Part shown: piece after piece, positions 8,125 through 16,551 of the stretch | Numbering within the stretch: position 1 is the stretch's first letter | How the letters are laid out: each line of letters begins with the position of its first letter | Assembly (NCBI GenBank): GCA_024742755.1 | Contig: JANSXW010000043.1 | Location: forward strand, 1 to 44,506 | Direction: 5' to 3' | Source: a bacterium | Lineage (GTDB): Bacteria > Bacteroidota > Bacteroidia > Chitinophagales > Saprospiraceae | DNA: 44,506 nt | The notes under the pieces: model-generated | What the model was told of the DNA's origin: nothing | The model's input: the letters and a program-made list of their open reading frames with translations, nothing else | Databases searched by the model: none | Made by a program: the position numbers and the translations under genes

Positions 8125-9078
8125 ATGGATCCATCCCTGATTTTAATGTGGGCGGGTTTTATCCTCGCTGGTTATTCCGTGGTAGGCAACGACAGTATCC
8201 AAACCCTCGGTACCTTCCTTTCCTCCAACGAGGAGCGTTCCTGGTTCGTCCTTTGGCTTTTTGCAGGCAGCATTCTGTCCGCTACCTTAATATATGGCTG
8301 GATGAATTATGGCGGCGATGTCTCCTACGGCCGCCTGGAAAAGTACCCCCTGCCGCAGCCTTTTGCCTGGTATTATCTGCTGCCGCCTTTGGTCCTCATG
8401 TCGCTTACCCGAACGGGCATCCCGGTGAGCACCTCCTTTCTCATACTGACCTTCTTCAACGAGAAGAACCTGGTGGATATGACGGTAAAGTCGCTGCTGG
8501 GCTATGTCGTTGCCTTCACCGTAGCCATTATTATCTATCTGCTGATCACCAAAACGATCGAGCGCCGCTTTATCGAAACCCGGCCCACGGATGCCGACCG
8601 CCGCATCTGGGTGCCCCTGCAATGGCTCTCGACCGGCTTCCTGTGGTCGCAGTGGCTGATTCAGGATTTTGCCAATATTTACGTGTACCTGCCCCGGTCC
8701 ACAAGCGCTGCGACCCTGGCGATTTCCTTAACCATTCTGCTGGGACTGCTGGCTTATATTTTCTACAGCAAAGGCGGTGCCATACAGAAAATCGTAAAAG
8801 CTAAAACCAACACCGTAGACATCCGCTCGGCGACCATCATTGATGCGACCTACGGCGTGGTTCTTTATTTCTTCAAGGAGCTGAGCAATATCCCCATGAG
8901 CACGACCTGGGTGTTTATCGGTTTGCTGGCCGGCCGGGAAATAGCGATCCGCTACCAACTCGACAAAAAGTTCTCCCGGGAGGTCTTCCGGATGATCCTT
9001 TCCGACCTTGGCAAGGTATTCTTCGGGCTCGTAGTGAGTATTCTGCTGGTGTTCCTCATTAAATTCCTGGCTGCCTAG
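8125..9078 (+). CDS. PiT-family (PF01384)-like membrane permease, divergent
   Basis: The product is 317 residues with about nine hydrophobic segments. The start MDPSLILMWAG is chosen because an ATG 42 codons upstream adds only a non-conserved tail. Two halves repeat the PiT signature. N-half: GNDSIQTLGTFLSS and TGIPVSTSF. C-half: QDFANIYVYLP and SNIPMSTTWVFIGLLAG. These align with GANDxANxxGT and GxPxSTTH of sodium- or proton-coupled phosphate transporters. The C-half Asn-Asp is altered to Gln-Asp, and the usual His after STT is Phe or Trp, so ion coupling or substrate may differ. It is divergent from the lipoprotein/receptor pair. Phosphate transport is a family-based guess. Confidence 0.65.
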   Translation: MDPSLILMWAGFILAGYSVVGNDSIQTLGTFLSSNEERSWFVLWLFAGSILSATLIYGWMNYGGDVSYGRLEKYPLPQPFAWYYLLPPLVLMSLTRTGIPVSTSFLILTFFNEKNLVDMTVKSLLGYVVAFTVAIIIYLLITKTIERRFIETRPTDADRRIWVPLQWLSTGFLWSQWLIQDFANIYVYLPRSTSAATLAISLTILLGLLAYIFYSKGGAIQKIVKAKTNTVDIRSATIIDATYGVVLYFFKELSNIPMSTTWVFIGLLAGREIAIRYQLDKKFSREVFRMILSDLGKVFFGLVVSILLVFLIKFLAA

Positions 9079-9099
9079 TGTATTCCGGGCAGCCTATGG

Positions 9100-9129
9100 T
9101 TGCAATCCGGCCCGGAACCGCTATATTTG
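9100..9129 (+). promoter_or_regulatory. Perfect Bacteroidota promoter of pyrR
   Basis: TTG at 9100-9102, a 19 bp spacer, and TATATTTG at 9122-9129 match the -33/-7 consensus (TTG-N19-TAnnTTTG) exactly. Transcription would start at about 9133-9136, which leaves almost no leader before the ATG at 9137. Confidence 0.78.
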
Positions 9130-9136
9130 CTTTTGC

Positions 9137-9697
9137 ATGGAAAAAGGACGCGTCATAGTAGGTCAAAAGCGCTTTGCGCTGACTATCGAGCGGCTCTGTC
9201 AGCAACTGATAGAGCAGCATGGTGCCTTTGAGGATACCTGCCTGATCGGGATTCAGCCCCGTGGCGTATTCCTGGGCGACCGCCTGCACCGCAGGCTGGA
9301 GGATCTGCTCAGTGGCCCGGCTGTAGAATATGGCAAACTGGACATCACTTTCTACCGGGATGATTTCCGGACCCGGGCCAAACCCCTTTCTGCCAGCCCT
9401 ACGGAACTGGATTTCCTCGTGGAAGGCAAAAAAGTCATTTTGGTGGATGATGTGCTGTACACCGGGCGCACCGTACAGGCAGCACTCACAGCGCTCAACC
9501 ACTACGGCCGGCCAAGGAAAGTGGAATTGCTGGCCCTCATCGACCGCCGCTTCAACCGGCACCTGCCGATTCAGGGCGACTACATTGGCATGACGGTGGA
9601 TGCCGTGGACAAGGCATTCGTCCGCGTCGAATGGAAAGAGCAGAGCAACGAAGACCGCGTTTTGATTTTTGCAGACAAGAGCGAAGCAGAAGGATAG
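9137..9697 (+). CDS. pyrR: PyrR: pyrimidine operon regulator / uracil phosphoribosyltransferase
   Basis: The product is 186 residues, close to the usual ~180. It starts MEKGRVIVGQKRFALTIERL, aligning at the first residue with known PyrR. The PRPP-binding loop VILVDDVLYTGRT is at 100-112, and the type I phosphoribosyltransferase core is complete. PyrR converts uracil plus PRPP to UMP; in Firmicutes it also binds pyr mRNA leaders to promote attenuation. pyrB follows after 40 bp, so this is a pyrRB operon. The promoter leaves essentially no 5' leader, so the classical RNA-binding leader site cannot lie in front of pyrR. Confidence 0.93.
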   Translation: MEKGRVIVGQKRFALTIERLCQQLIEQHGAFEDTCLIGIQPRGVFLGDRLHRRLEDLLSGPAVEYGKLDITFYRDDFRTRAKPLSASPTELDFLVEGKKVILVDDVLYTGRTVQAALTALNHYGRPRKVELLALIDRRFNRHLPIQGDYIGMTVDAVDKAFVRVEWKEQSNEDRVLIFADKSEAEG

Positions 9698-9737
9698 GTC
9701 AACAAACAAATTGCCAAACGGCACATAACTATATCGA

Positions 9738-10670
9738 ATGGCTACGGTACAGCAACTGAGCACCAAGCACGTGCTGGGGATTAAATACCTGACAGCAGCC
9801 GACATCCGGCTGATTTTCGAAACCGCCGAAAGCTTCAAGGAAGTGATCAACCGGCCGATTAAAAAAGTACCTTCCCTGCGAGATGTTACCGTTGCCAACC
9901 TTTTCTTTGAAAACTCCACCCGCACCCGTATTTCCTTCGAACTGGCTGAAAAGCGCCTGTCAGCAGATGTGGTCAACTTCTCTGCTTCTTCTTCCTCTGT
10001 GAAGAAAGGGGAAACCCTGCTGGACACCGTGAATAACATCCTGGCCATGAAGGTCGATATGGTCGTGATGCGCCATCCGGCTCCCGGAGCACACCACTTC
10101 CTGGCGCAGCATATTGATGCCAATATCATCAACGCCGGAGACGGTACCCACGAGCACCCCACACAGGCGCTGCTCGATGCCTTTTCCATGCAGGAACAGG
10201 TAGGTGACCTGGCCGGGAAGCGGGTGGTGATTTTTGGAGACATCCTGCATTCACGCGTTGCCCTGAGCAATATTTACTGCCTGACCAAGCTCGGCGCTAA
10301 GGTGAGGGTCTGCGGCCCGCCCACGCTCATCCCCAAGCACATCCAAAGCCTGGGCGTGGAGGTGTCGCACGATGTCTGGGACTCCCTGAAATGGTGCGAT
10401 ATCGCCAACGTGCTCCGCATACAGCTGGAGCGGCAGGACATCAAGTATTTCCCCTCCCTGCGGGAGTACAGTCAGTACTTTGGGATCAATAAAACGCTTC
10501 TGGACAGCCTCGACAAGCCAATTGTGATCATGCACCCCGGGCCTATCAACCGGGGCGTGGAGATTTCCAGTGACGTAGCAGATTCCGACCATTCCATCAT
10601 CCTGCAACAGGTGGAAAATGGCGTGGCCATCCGTATGGCCGTGCTCTACCTCCTGGCGGCCGGGCGGTAG
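9738..10670 (+). CDS. pyrB: PyrB: aspartate carbamoyltransferase catalytic chain
   Basis: The product is 310 residues, family length. It catalyses carbamoyl phosphate plus aspartate to carbamoyl aspartate, the committed step of pyrimidine synthesis. Visible signatures are the carbamoyl-phosphate site FENSTRTR (57-64), MRHPAPGA, HEHPTQ (138-143) and MHPGPINRG (265-273). No PyrI regulatory chain is encoded next to it, so the enzyme is probably of the unregulated class or pairs with a distant subunit. It is second in the operon with pyrR and is followed at a distance by a hairpin terminator. Confidence 0.96.
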   Translation: MATVQQLSTKHVLGIKYLTAADIRLIFETAESFKEVINRPIKKVPSLRDVTVANLFFENSTRTRISFELAEKRLSADVVNFSASSSSVKKGETLLDTVNNILAMKVDMVVMRHPAPGAHHFLAQHIDANIINAGDGTHEHPTQALLDAFSMQEQVGDLAGKRVVIFGDILHSRVALSNIYCLTKLGAKVRVCGPPTLIPKHIQSLGVEVSHDVWDSLKWCDIANVLRIQLERQDIKYFPSLREYSQYFGINKTLLDSLDKPIVIMHPGPINRGVEISSDVADSDHSIILQQVENGVAIRMAVLYLLAAGR

Positions 10671-10805
10671 CCTGTTTTTGAGCGCTCAGCACCGGGTTAA
10701 ACAATTATCACGCCGGGCGGGACGTTGGTAATCTGGTCTTACAAGCTTCGGGCCTCCATCTCAGCGGGCCATAAAAGCGACTTCCAAAAAATATTTGGCT
10801 ATACC

Positions 10806-10830
10806 ACCAGGTAATGCCTGGTTTATTTTT
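10806..10830 (+). terminator. Rho-independent terminator
   Basis: ACCAGG (10806-10811), loop TAATG, CCTGGT (10817-10822), then TTATTTTT. It lies 136 nt after pyrB and 52 nt before the coiled-coil gene, so it could end the pyrRB transcript or act in the leader of the next gene. Confidence 0.6.
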
Positions 10831-10881
10831 CCAGGTGTATTGAAAAAGGTTATCTTACACATGACAAAACTCTGAATTGCT

Positions 10882-13800
10882 ATGAGGTATGCTCTTCTTG
10901 CCTTACTTATCTTATCCCTTTTTTCCTCTTCCACCCTGCAGGCACAGTGCGAAAGCCTGATCACGGATGATCGTATCATCAATGATGTTCATGTGCTGAA
11001 AACGACCAATCAGACCCTGGTGGTCCGCGGCAATTATACCTACAGCCTGGAGCTGCAAAGCGGGCGGCTGGGCATTACAGCCAAAATGTACTCCAAAGCA
11101 GGGGTGGAATTCAATCAGGATGACGAAATCATTTTCCTCAATCACAACGGGGAGCGCCGGTTTTACCGGTTTATCGAAATGGGGGAAATGGTCCGGGAGT
11201 CAGGCACACCGGTTTACCAGAATGTCCTGCAGATGGACCTCGCGGCCATTGACTGGATGCTGGAGACGGATGTGGAAGTCATGTACACCAAAAACAACGT
11301 GAGCAACCAAATCCGGAAATTCACCATCAATGGCAGCCGGCAGACTGAGTTCAAAACGATGCTGGCCTGTTTTAGGGAGCGCCTAAAACTGGATAAAGTC
11401 AATGACAATAAGCTGGAGGGCAATGTGATCGTTGTTAATCCCTCTGCGGCCCAACCCACTGCTGCGACCACTTCTATCGGGACCTCTCCGCCTGCCTCCG
11501 CTTCAGGCACGAAAAAGCCACAGGCCTCTGCCGCTGATAATCAGGAGATAGCAGACCTTAGGAAAGAGCTGGCTGATACCAAAGCCCGCCTCAAAGCCGA
11601 AATTCAGGCAGAGCAGGAAAGAGCAGAAGGCATCAAGTCCCGTTTGCAGGAGGAAGTCAATCTGGCCCGGGAGCAGGCCGCTGAGCAAAAGAAGAAGTAT
11701 GCCGATGAGGTGGTGGCTGCCCGCGAAGCTGCCAACAGGGAAATAGAAGCTTCCCGTACTCAGATTGCGGATGAAGTCAAGGCCGCCCGCGATAAAGCAG
11801 GCACAGAACTGGAAAAAATAGCCCTCGATGTACAGGAAGCCCGCCGAAAAGCCAGCGAAGCGATTCAGCAGGCTGAGCTGGAATCGGCCCGGGAGGTAGC
11901 TGCCATCCGGGACAAAGCGGCGGCTGAGATCAAAAAGGTGCAGGACAAGCTGGAACTGGCCAAATTGGAGTACGCTGATGAGATATCCGTGGCCCGGGAA
12001 AACTCCGCTGCCGAACTGAAGCGCATCCGGGAAGAAACGGCGGCCATGATCACCAAGGCCCGGGAAGAGGCGAAAGAAGAACGGGGGCGTACCCTGGAAG
12101 AAGTGGTGGGCACCAAAGAAACAGCCGCACAGCAAATCCTGAAAATTCAGGAAGAGACGGCAGAAGAAATTGCCCAGATTCGGGAAAATGCCGTTCTGGA
12201 AAAGGAAAAGCTGGCTTTTGAGCTGGCCGAGTCCCGCCGCCGGGCCGCTGAAGAAAAAGCCCTGGTACAGGAAAATGCCGCTTCCGAGCTGGCAGACATC
12301 AAGGAAAATGCCGCCCGCGAGAAGGAAGCGACCGCCCGCGAGGTGGCCGAAGCGCGCCGCCGGGCTTCCGAAGAGCTGAGTTCAATTAAGGAACAGGTGG
12401 TCACGGAGCAGCAAAAGGCCGACCAGGAAGTGGAGTCTGCGAAGGCAGCATCCGCAGCAGAGGTAGCGGCTACCCGCGAAAAAGCCGCCATGACCATCAA
12501 AGAGATATCAGCGCAGGAAGCGGCAAAAGTAACGGAAGCCCGGGAGAAAGCTGCTGCCGAGAAGGCCTCAATTGCTGAGGAGGTCACCGGTGCGCGGGAG
12601 CGGGCTGCTGCTGAAAAGACACGCATACAGGAAGAGCTGAAAGAAGCGATTGCTGCCGCTGAAGCCCGCAAAAAAGAAGTTCAGGAAGCCGCCGCTGCCG
12701 ATGTGAAAGCCGCTAAGGAAAGAGCGGAAGCTGAGGTTCAAAAAGCCCGCGAAACAGCCGCGCAGAAGGTAGCAGAGGCTACAGCTAATGCGGACCAGGC
12801 TTCCACAACTTATGCAGAGGAAGTCGCTGCTGCGCAAAAGGCTGCCGAGGCTCGCATTCAGAAGATACAGGAAGAGGCCGCCGCAGCGGTGGCGGCTGCC
12901 CGTTCCAGAGAGGAGGAGGTGAAAAACATGTCGGCCGAGGAGATCGTTACGGCCCGGGAAAAAGCGGAAGCCGAATTGCTCGCCCTTCAGGAACGCACCG
13001 CCCGGGAAATCGGCAGTGCCAGGGAGAAAGCCGCACTTGCCCAACAGGAAGCTGCCAATCAGATTGCAGAAGCTAAGCGAAAGTCAGCAGAGCAGCTGGC
13101 GGCTATCCAAAAGGAAGAAGCCACAGCGGTGCGGGAAGCCCGGGAGCGCAGTGCTGCTGAACGGGAGCGCCTTGCTGCTGACGTAGCTGCCGCCAAGGAG
13201 CGCGCCGCTGCCGAACAAGCCACTGCCAATCAGGAGGCTGCCGAAGCCATTAAGGCCGCCCGCGAGCGCGCCAATGCCGAGCAGGAGCGCCTGACCCTGC
13301 AAGTCCTCAAAGCACGGGAAGAGTCGGCAGATGCCGTAGCCGAAGTTCGTGAAAAAGCGGCGAATGAGGTCGCTACCGCTCAGCGGGAAGCCTCTGAAGC
13401 CATCGCCCGGGCCCGGGCAGAAGCTCAAAGCCGTCAGGAAGAGCTCCGCAGTCAGGTAGCCGAGTCGGAACAAGCTGCCCGGCAGCGGATTGCAACGGTG
13501 CGGGAGGAAGAACAGGCGGCGGTTGCCAAAGCACGGGAAGAGTCGGCTGCCAAACGGGCCGAGTACCTTGCCAATACGGAGGCTGCCCGCGAACAGTCGC
13601 TGGCCGAAATCAACCAGGCGAAAAAGGAAGCTTCTGATGCCATCTACACCGCCAAGCAGAATGCCGTGGAGCAGGTGACGGCCGTCAAAACCGCAAATGC
13701 AGAAAAAATCCGGGAATTGCAGCAGGATTTTGCCGCCACAAAAGCGGAAATCGAAGCGAAGGTTCAGGCCGAACGCGAACGGGCTATGGCCGCACAGCAG

Positions 13801-13899
13801 GAGCGCAAAGCCGCAGAAAAGCAGCTGGAAGACCTCCGGGCGGAAATCAAAGCTGCCGAAGCCCGCCTGAAAGCGCTGAAAGCAGAGGGCGAAAACTAA
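10882..13899 (+). CDS. Secreted giant coiled-coil protein with Ala/Glu/Lys/Arg hendecad repeats
   Basis: The product is 1005 residues with a signal peptide ending at about LQAQ (residues 1-22). A globular domain spans about 23-175 (beta-rich, containing NGERRFYRFIEMGEMV). A Pro/Ala/Ser/Thr linker at 190-215 is followed by nearly 790 residues of continuous helix built of units such as REKAAAE and RERAAAE. The spacing between successive Arg/Lys-Glu starts is mostly 11 or 18 residues (11 plus 7), i.e. hendecads mixed with heptads. No membrane anchor or sorting domain is visible after the coil. Function unknown; it may be a periplasmic spacer or structural filament. It is monocistronic between two terminators. 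Confidence 0.85.
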   Translation: MRYALLALLILSLFSSSTLQAQCESLITDDRIINDVHVLKTTNQTLVVRGNYTYSLELQSGRLGITAKMYSKAGVEFNQDDEIIFLNHNGERRFYRFIEMGEMVRESGTPVYQNVLQMDLAAIDWMLETDVEVMYTKNNVSNQIRKFTINGSRQTEFKTMLACFRERLKLDKVNDNKLEGNVIVVNPSAAQPTAATTSIGTSPPASASGTKKPQASAADNQEIADLRKELADTKARLKAEIQAEQERAEGIKSRLQEEVNLAREQAAEQKKKYADEVVAAREAANREIEASRTQIADEVKAARDKAGTELEKIALDVQEARRKASEAIQQAELESAREVAAIRDKAAAEIKKVQDKLELAKLEYADEISVARENSAAELKRIREETAAMITKAREEAKEERGRTLEEVVGTKETAAQQILKIQEETAEEIAQIRENAVLEKEKLAFELAESRRRAAEEKALVQENAASELADIKENAAREKEATAREVAEARRRASEELSSIKEQVVTEQQKADQEVESAKAASAAEVAATREKAAMTIKEISAQEAAKVTEAREKAAAEKASIAEEVTGARERAAAEKTRIQEELKEAIAAAEARKKEVQEAAAADVKAAKERAEAEVQKARETAAQKVAEATANADQASTTYAEEVAAAQKAAEARIQKIQEEAAAAVAAARSREEEVKNMSAEEIVTAREKAEAELLALQERTAREIGSAREKAALAQQEAANQIAEAKRKSAEQLAAIQKEEATAVREARERSAAERERLAADVAAAKERAAAEQATANQEAAEAIKAARERANAEQERLTLQVLKAREESADAVAEVREKAANEVATAQREASEAIARARAEAQSRQEELRSQVAESEQAARQRIATVREEEQAAVAKAREESAAKRAEYLANTEAAREQSLAEINQAKKEASDAIYTAKQNAVEQVTAVKTANAEKIRELQQDFAATKAEIEAKVQAERERAMAAQQERKAAEKQLEDLRAEIKAAEARLKALKAEGEN

Positions 13900-13932
13900 A
13901 CAATTCGTTAAGACATAGGATTTCACTAAGAG

Positions 13933-13971
13933 AACACCCCGGAATTCGTGATATTTGGGGTGTTTCTTTTT
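13933..13971 (+). terminator. Rho-independent terminator of the coiled-coil gene
   Basis: AACACCCC (13933-13940) pairs with GGGGTGTT (13957-13964) around a 16 nt loop and is followed by TCTTTTT. It is 34 nt past the stop codon at 13899. Confidence 0.85.
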
Positions 13972-13998
13972 GAACCCGTATAAAATTAATCTATCGAT

Positions 13999-15429
13999 AT
14001 GCGATCATTGCTATTCGTCTTTTTCTTTGCCCTGGGGGCGGTTTGTTCACTGAATGCCCAACAGGGGTACGCCATCAAGGCCGAAATTGAGGGGTACGAG
14101 GAGGAAGAGCTCTACCTCGGTTACTACTATGGCAACAAACAGTACCTGGTCGATACCGCGCAGGTGCAGGGAGGCAAGTTCCTCTTTGAAGATGATGAGC
14201 CGCTGGAGCCTGGCGTCTACCTCGTGGTCATGGCGCCCGACAATAACTTCTTTCAGATCCTGATCACCGAAGACGAGCAACAGTTCGCCTTCCGGACAAG
14301 CAAGGATGCGCCTGCTGAAAATATGAAGCTGGAGCAGGCACCGGACAATCAGCTTTTCTATTCGTATATGCAGTTCCTGGATGAGCAGAAACCGGCCGCA
14401 GAAGAAATCGGGAAAGCAATGGAAGCCGCCTCATCAGATAAGGAAAAGGAGCGCCTGGAAGCCAAGCGTGCCAAACTGGATGAAAAGGTGAAAAACTACC
14501 AGGAAACCCTGATCGCCAAACACCCGAATACCCTGACCGCAGCCATCATCAAGGCTAATCTCCCTCTGGAAATGCCGGAGTTTGAAGGTGCCGAGGAGGA
14601 AGTACAACGCAAGCGCTGGCGCTATTCCCAAAACCACTATTTCGACAATATAGACCTGACGGATCCGCGCATGCTGCGTACGCCATTCCTGTTTCAGCGG
14701 GTGGACCACTATGTGAATAAGCTACAGGTACAGCATCCGGATACCATCGCCCGGGCCGTTGAGTATGTGCTGGAGCAGATGCGGCCAGCCGAAGAGAGCT
14801 TCAAGTACTACCTGATCCACTTCCTCAACGAAGCCGCTAAGTCCAAAATGGTGGGGATGGATGCTGCCTACGTGTATCTGGTGGAGAAGTACTACGCCAC
14901 CGGTCAGGCACCCTGGACGGACGAGGAGCAGCTGGAGAAAATCATCGACAACGCCAAAACGCTCAAACCGCTGCTGATTGGCAAGATCGCGCCCGATATT
15001 CAGCTGCAAACCAAAGAGGGAGAGCCGAGGTCGCTGCACGAAATCGAATCGGAGTATACCATTCTGTACTTCTGGCGCTACGATTGCGGGCACTGCAAAA
15101 AGTCGACCCCGCACATGAAGGAATTTTACGAAAAGTACAAGGACAAAGGCGTGAAGCTGGTCTCTGTCTGTACCAAGTTTACCGATGAGATCGAAGGTTG
15201 CTGGGACTACATCGACGAGAATGAAATCGGGGATTGGATGCACCTGGTAGACCCCTATCACCGCAGCCGGTACATGAAAGTCTACAACATTAAGTCGACC
15301 CCGCAGCTTTACGTGCTGGACCGCAACAAGGAAATCCTTTCCAAGCGGATTGGGGCAGAGCAGCTGGAGGAAGTGATGGACCGCATCATCGAAATGCGGG
15401 AACTGGAGGAAGCTAATCCGAACAAATAA
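13999..15429 (+). CDS. Secreted thioredoxin-like (TlpA/ResA-type) protein with DUF4369-like N-terminus
   Basis: The product is 476 residues. A signal peptide (MRSLLFVFFFALGAVCSLNAQ) is followed by a beta-rich DUF4369-like domain to about 110, a helical middle section (about 115-310, DUF5106-like), and a C-terminal thioredoxin fold. The active site CGHC is at 363-366 (context FWRYDCGHCKKSTPHM), and the cis-Pro segment is KSTPQLYVLD. It is probably an envelope thiol-disulfide reductase. Its stop codon overlaps the start of the next gene (TAATG), so the two are translationally coupled. The partner and the electron donor are unknown. Confidence 0.85.
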   Translation: MRSLLFVFFFALGAVCSLNAQQGYAIKAEIEGYEEEELYLGYYYGNKQYLVDTAQVQGGKFLFEDDEPLEPGVYLVVMAPDNNFFQILITEDEQQFAFRTSKDAPAENMKLEQAPDNQLFYSYMQFLDEQKPAAEEIGKAMEAASSDKEKERLEAKRAKLDEKVKNYQETLIAKHPNTLTAAIIKANLPLEMPEFEGAEEEVQRKRWRYSQNHYFDNIDLTDPRMLRTPFLFQRVDHYVNKLQVQHPDTIARAVEYVLEQMRPAEESFKYYLIHFLNEAAKSKMVGMDAAYVYLVEKYYATGQAPWTDEEQLEKIIDNAKTLKPLLIGKIAPDIQLQTKEGEPRSLHEIESEYTILYFWRYDCGHCKKSTPHMKEFYEKYKDKGVKLVSVCTKFTDEIEGCWDYIDENEIGDWMHLVDPYHRSRYMKVYNIKSTPQLYVLDRNKEILSKRIGAEQLEEVMDRIIEMRELEEANPNK

Positions 15430-15938
15430 TGGAGACGACTTTACTGAGAACATTTGAGGCTGCCGGTGCGGCCTCAAATGTTACCCTTATCCTGGCTTTG
15501 CTTGCAACGCTCACAGGGCTTGGGGGGACCATCTTACTGCTGAGAAAGCCCGCTCCCCGCGGGCAGCACAATCAGCGCATGCTAATCGCGATGCTGTTGT
15601 TTTTTATGTTCCTGATCGGAGCAAGCACCGCCTTCTTTTCCTGGATGCGGACCAACCGGCTGGAACCCGTTCTCATCTATTCAGACGCCGTGGTGACTTC
15701 CTACGGAAAGGTAGCATTCGAAGATTTGGGCAATGCTAAGATCATGATGGATCAGCAGAACAGCCCCTTTTCCAACCTAAGTCAGAAAGGCACCCGTATA
15801 CTGGCCATCATCGAAAAAGATGGCAAAACCCACGCGCTCTCTGAAGAGGATTATCCGGTTGAGGACATCCTGAGAGCTTTGCGCAGCGCAGTAAAAGAAT
15901 GGAAAGAAGGCGCTAAATCGACACCTTCCGCCGGATAA
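15429..15938 (+). CDS. Small membrane protein coupled to the thioredoxin-like gene
   Basis: The product is 169 residues and not recognised. The start METTLLRTFEAAGAA overlaps the previous stop by one base. Two hydrophobic segments at about 19-37 and 51-72 are separated by a basic loop (RKPAPRGQHNQR). They are followed by a soluble tail of about 95 residues containing a hydrophilic beta-like stretch. There are no Cys residues, so it is not itself a thiol redox protein. Context suggests an envelope role with the thioredoxin-like protein. The last 26 bp overlap the convergent gene ending at 15913. Confidence 0.75.
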   Translation: METTLLRTFEAAGAASNVTLILALLATLTGLGGTILLLRKPAPRGQHNQRMLIAMLLFFMFLIGASTAFFSWMRTNRLEPVLIYSDAVVTSYGKVAFEDLGNAKIMMDQQNSPFSNLSQKGTRILAIIEKDGKTHALSEEDYPVEDILRALRSAVKEWKEGAKSTPSAG

Positions 15939-16305
15939 CATCGGTAAAAGAGCGCAGCTCTATGGTATAATCGCCTTCACCGTATTGGTTGAAGTCAATT
16001 TCGTATATGGTATCCACCGGCAAGTCAAAGACCTGCTCCCGCAGCACCACCTCGCCGTCATCCCGGGTCACGACGATATCGTTCAAGTTTACGCTAAGGG
16101 TAGCGAAATCCACATAGTAGAGGTTGTTCTCCTCGTCGGAATAGAGCGACCAGCTTTCCGTATCCATGTTCAGGAGGCTGCTGCTGACGGTCATACTTTC
16201 CGGTTCGGGGAGGGTTGAAGCCTGAAGGTTAGCGGTTTGAGCAACCACTGCAGACAAGCTGCCTGTAAGGAACAGGGCGAGCAGGAAACTTAGCTTTTTA
16301 AGCAT
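15913..16305 (-). CDS. Small secreted beta-sandwich-like protein
   Basis: The product is 130 residues. The start MLKKLSFLLALFLTGSLSAVVAQ gives a signal peptide; an ATG nine codons upstream would add only MAYLIKKHT. The mature protein ends in short strands (YEIDFNQYGEGDYTIELRS then DVIRRKVSI) resembling the Ig-like fold of type IX secretion sorting tails (xGxYxxxx...rKvxx). Here that fold makes up nearly the whole protein. No Cys is present and the function is unknown. It is convergent with, and overlaps by 26 bp, the small membrane protein gene. Confidence 0.7.
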   Translation of the reverse strand: MLKKLSFLLALFLTGSLSAVVAQTANLQASTLPEPESMTVSSSLLNMDTESWSLYSDEENNLYYVDFATLSVNLNDIVVTRDDGEVVLREQVFDLPVDTIYEIDFNQYGEGDYTIELRSFTDVIRRKVSI

Positions 16306-16349
16306 AGTGTGTTTTTTTATTAGGTACGCCATGGGGATCTAAGGCTGGA

Positions 16350-16357
16350 CAAAAATA
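16350..16357 (-). promoter_or_regulatory. Possible -7 promoter element for the small secreted protein
   Basis: CAAAAATA on the + strand reads TATTTTTG on the minus strand, matching TAnnTTTG, 45 bp before the start at 16305. A TTG (CAA at 16374-16376) is 16 bp away rather than the ideal 19. The remaining 16306-16551 interval holds no gene that I can support. Confidence 0.35.
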
Positions 16358-16551
16358 TAAAAAGCTGGCGGTACAAAGAAGCTTAATTCCTGCACCACAC
16401 GGTTAAAAAATGTCGGGTATTAGGGATATTTGAAATTTTTTGGACTGGATCAGGCAGGTTGCCATCATTTGTAGCGCAGCAGCCCGGTTTTTGTTGCGTG
16501 ACTTTGGATATATTTTCCGTTAAGGAAATGTTAAGATTTTGGAAGAGGAGC

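Noticed and set aside
10671..10881. A small gene between pyrB and the coiled-coil gene
   Set aside because: No frame with a plausible start or composition; only the hairpin terminator stands out.
11503..13926. Long minus-strand frames opposite the coiled-coil gene
   Set aside because: They are Phe/Ser/Leu-rich mirror images of the Ala/Glu codons and have no domain.
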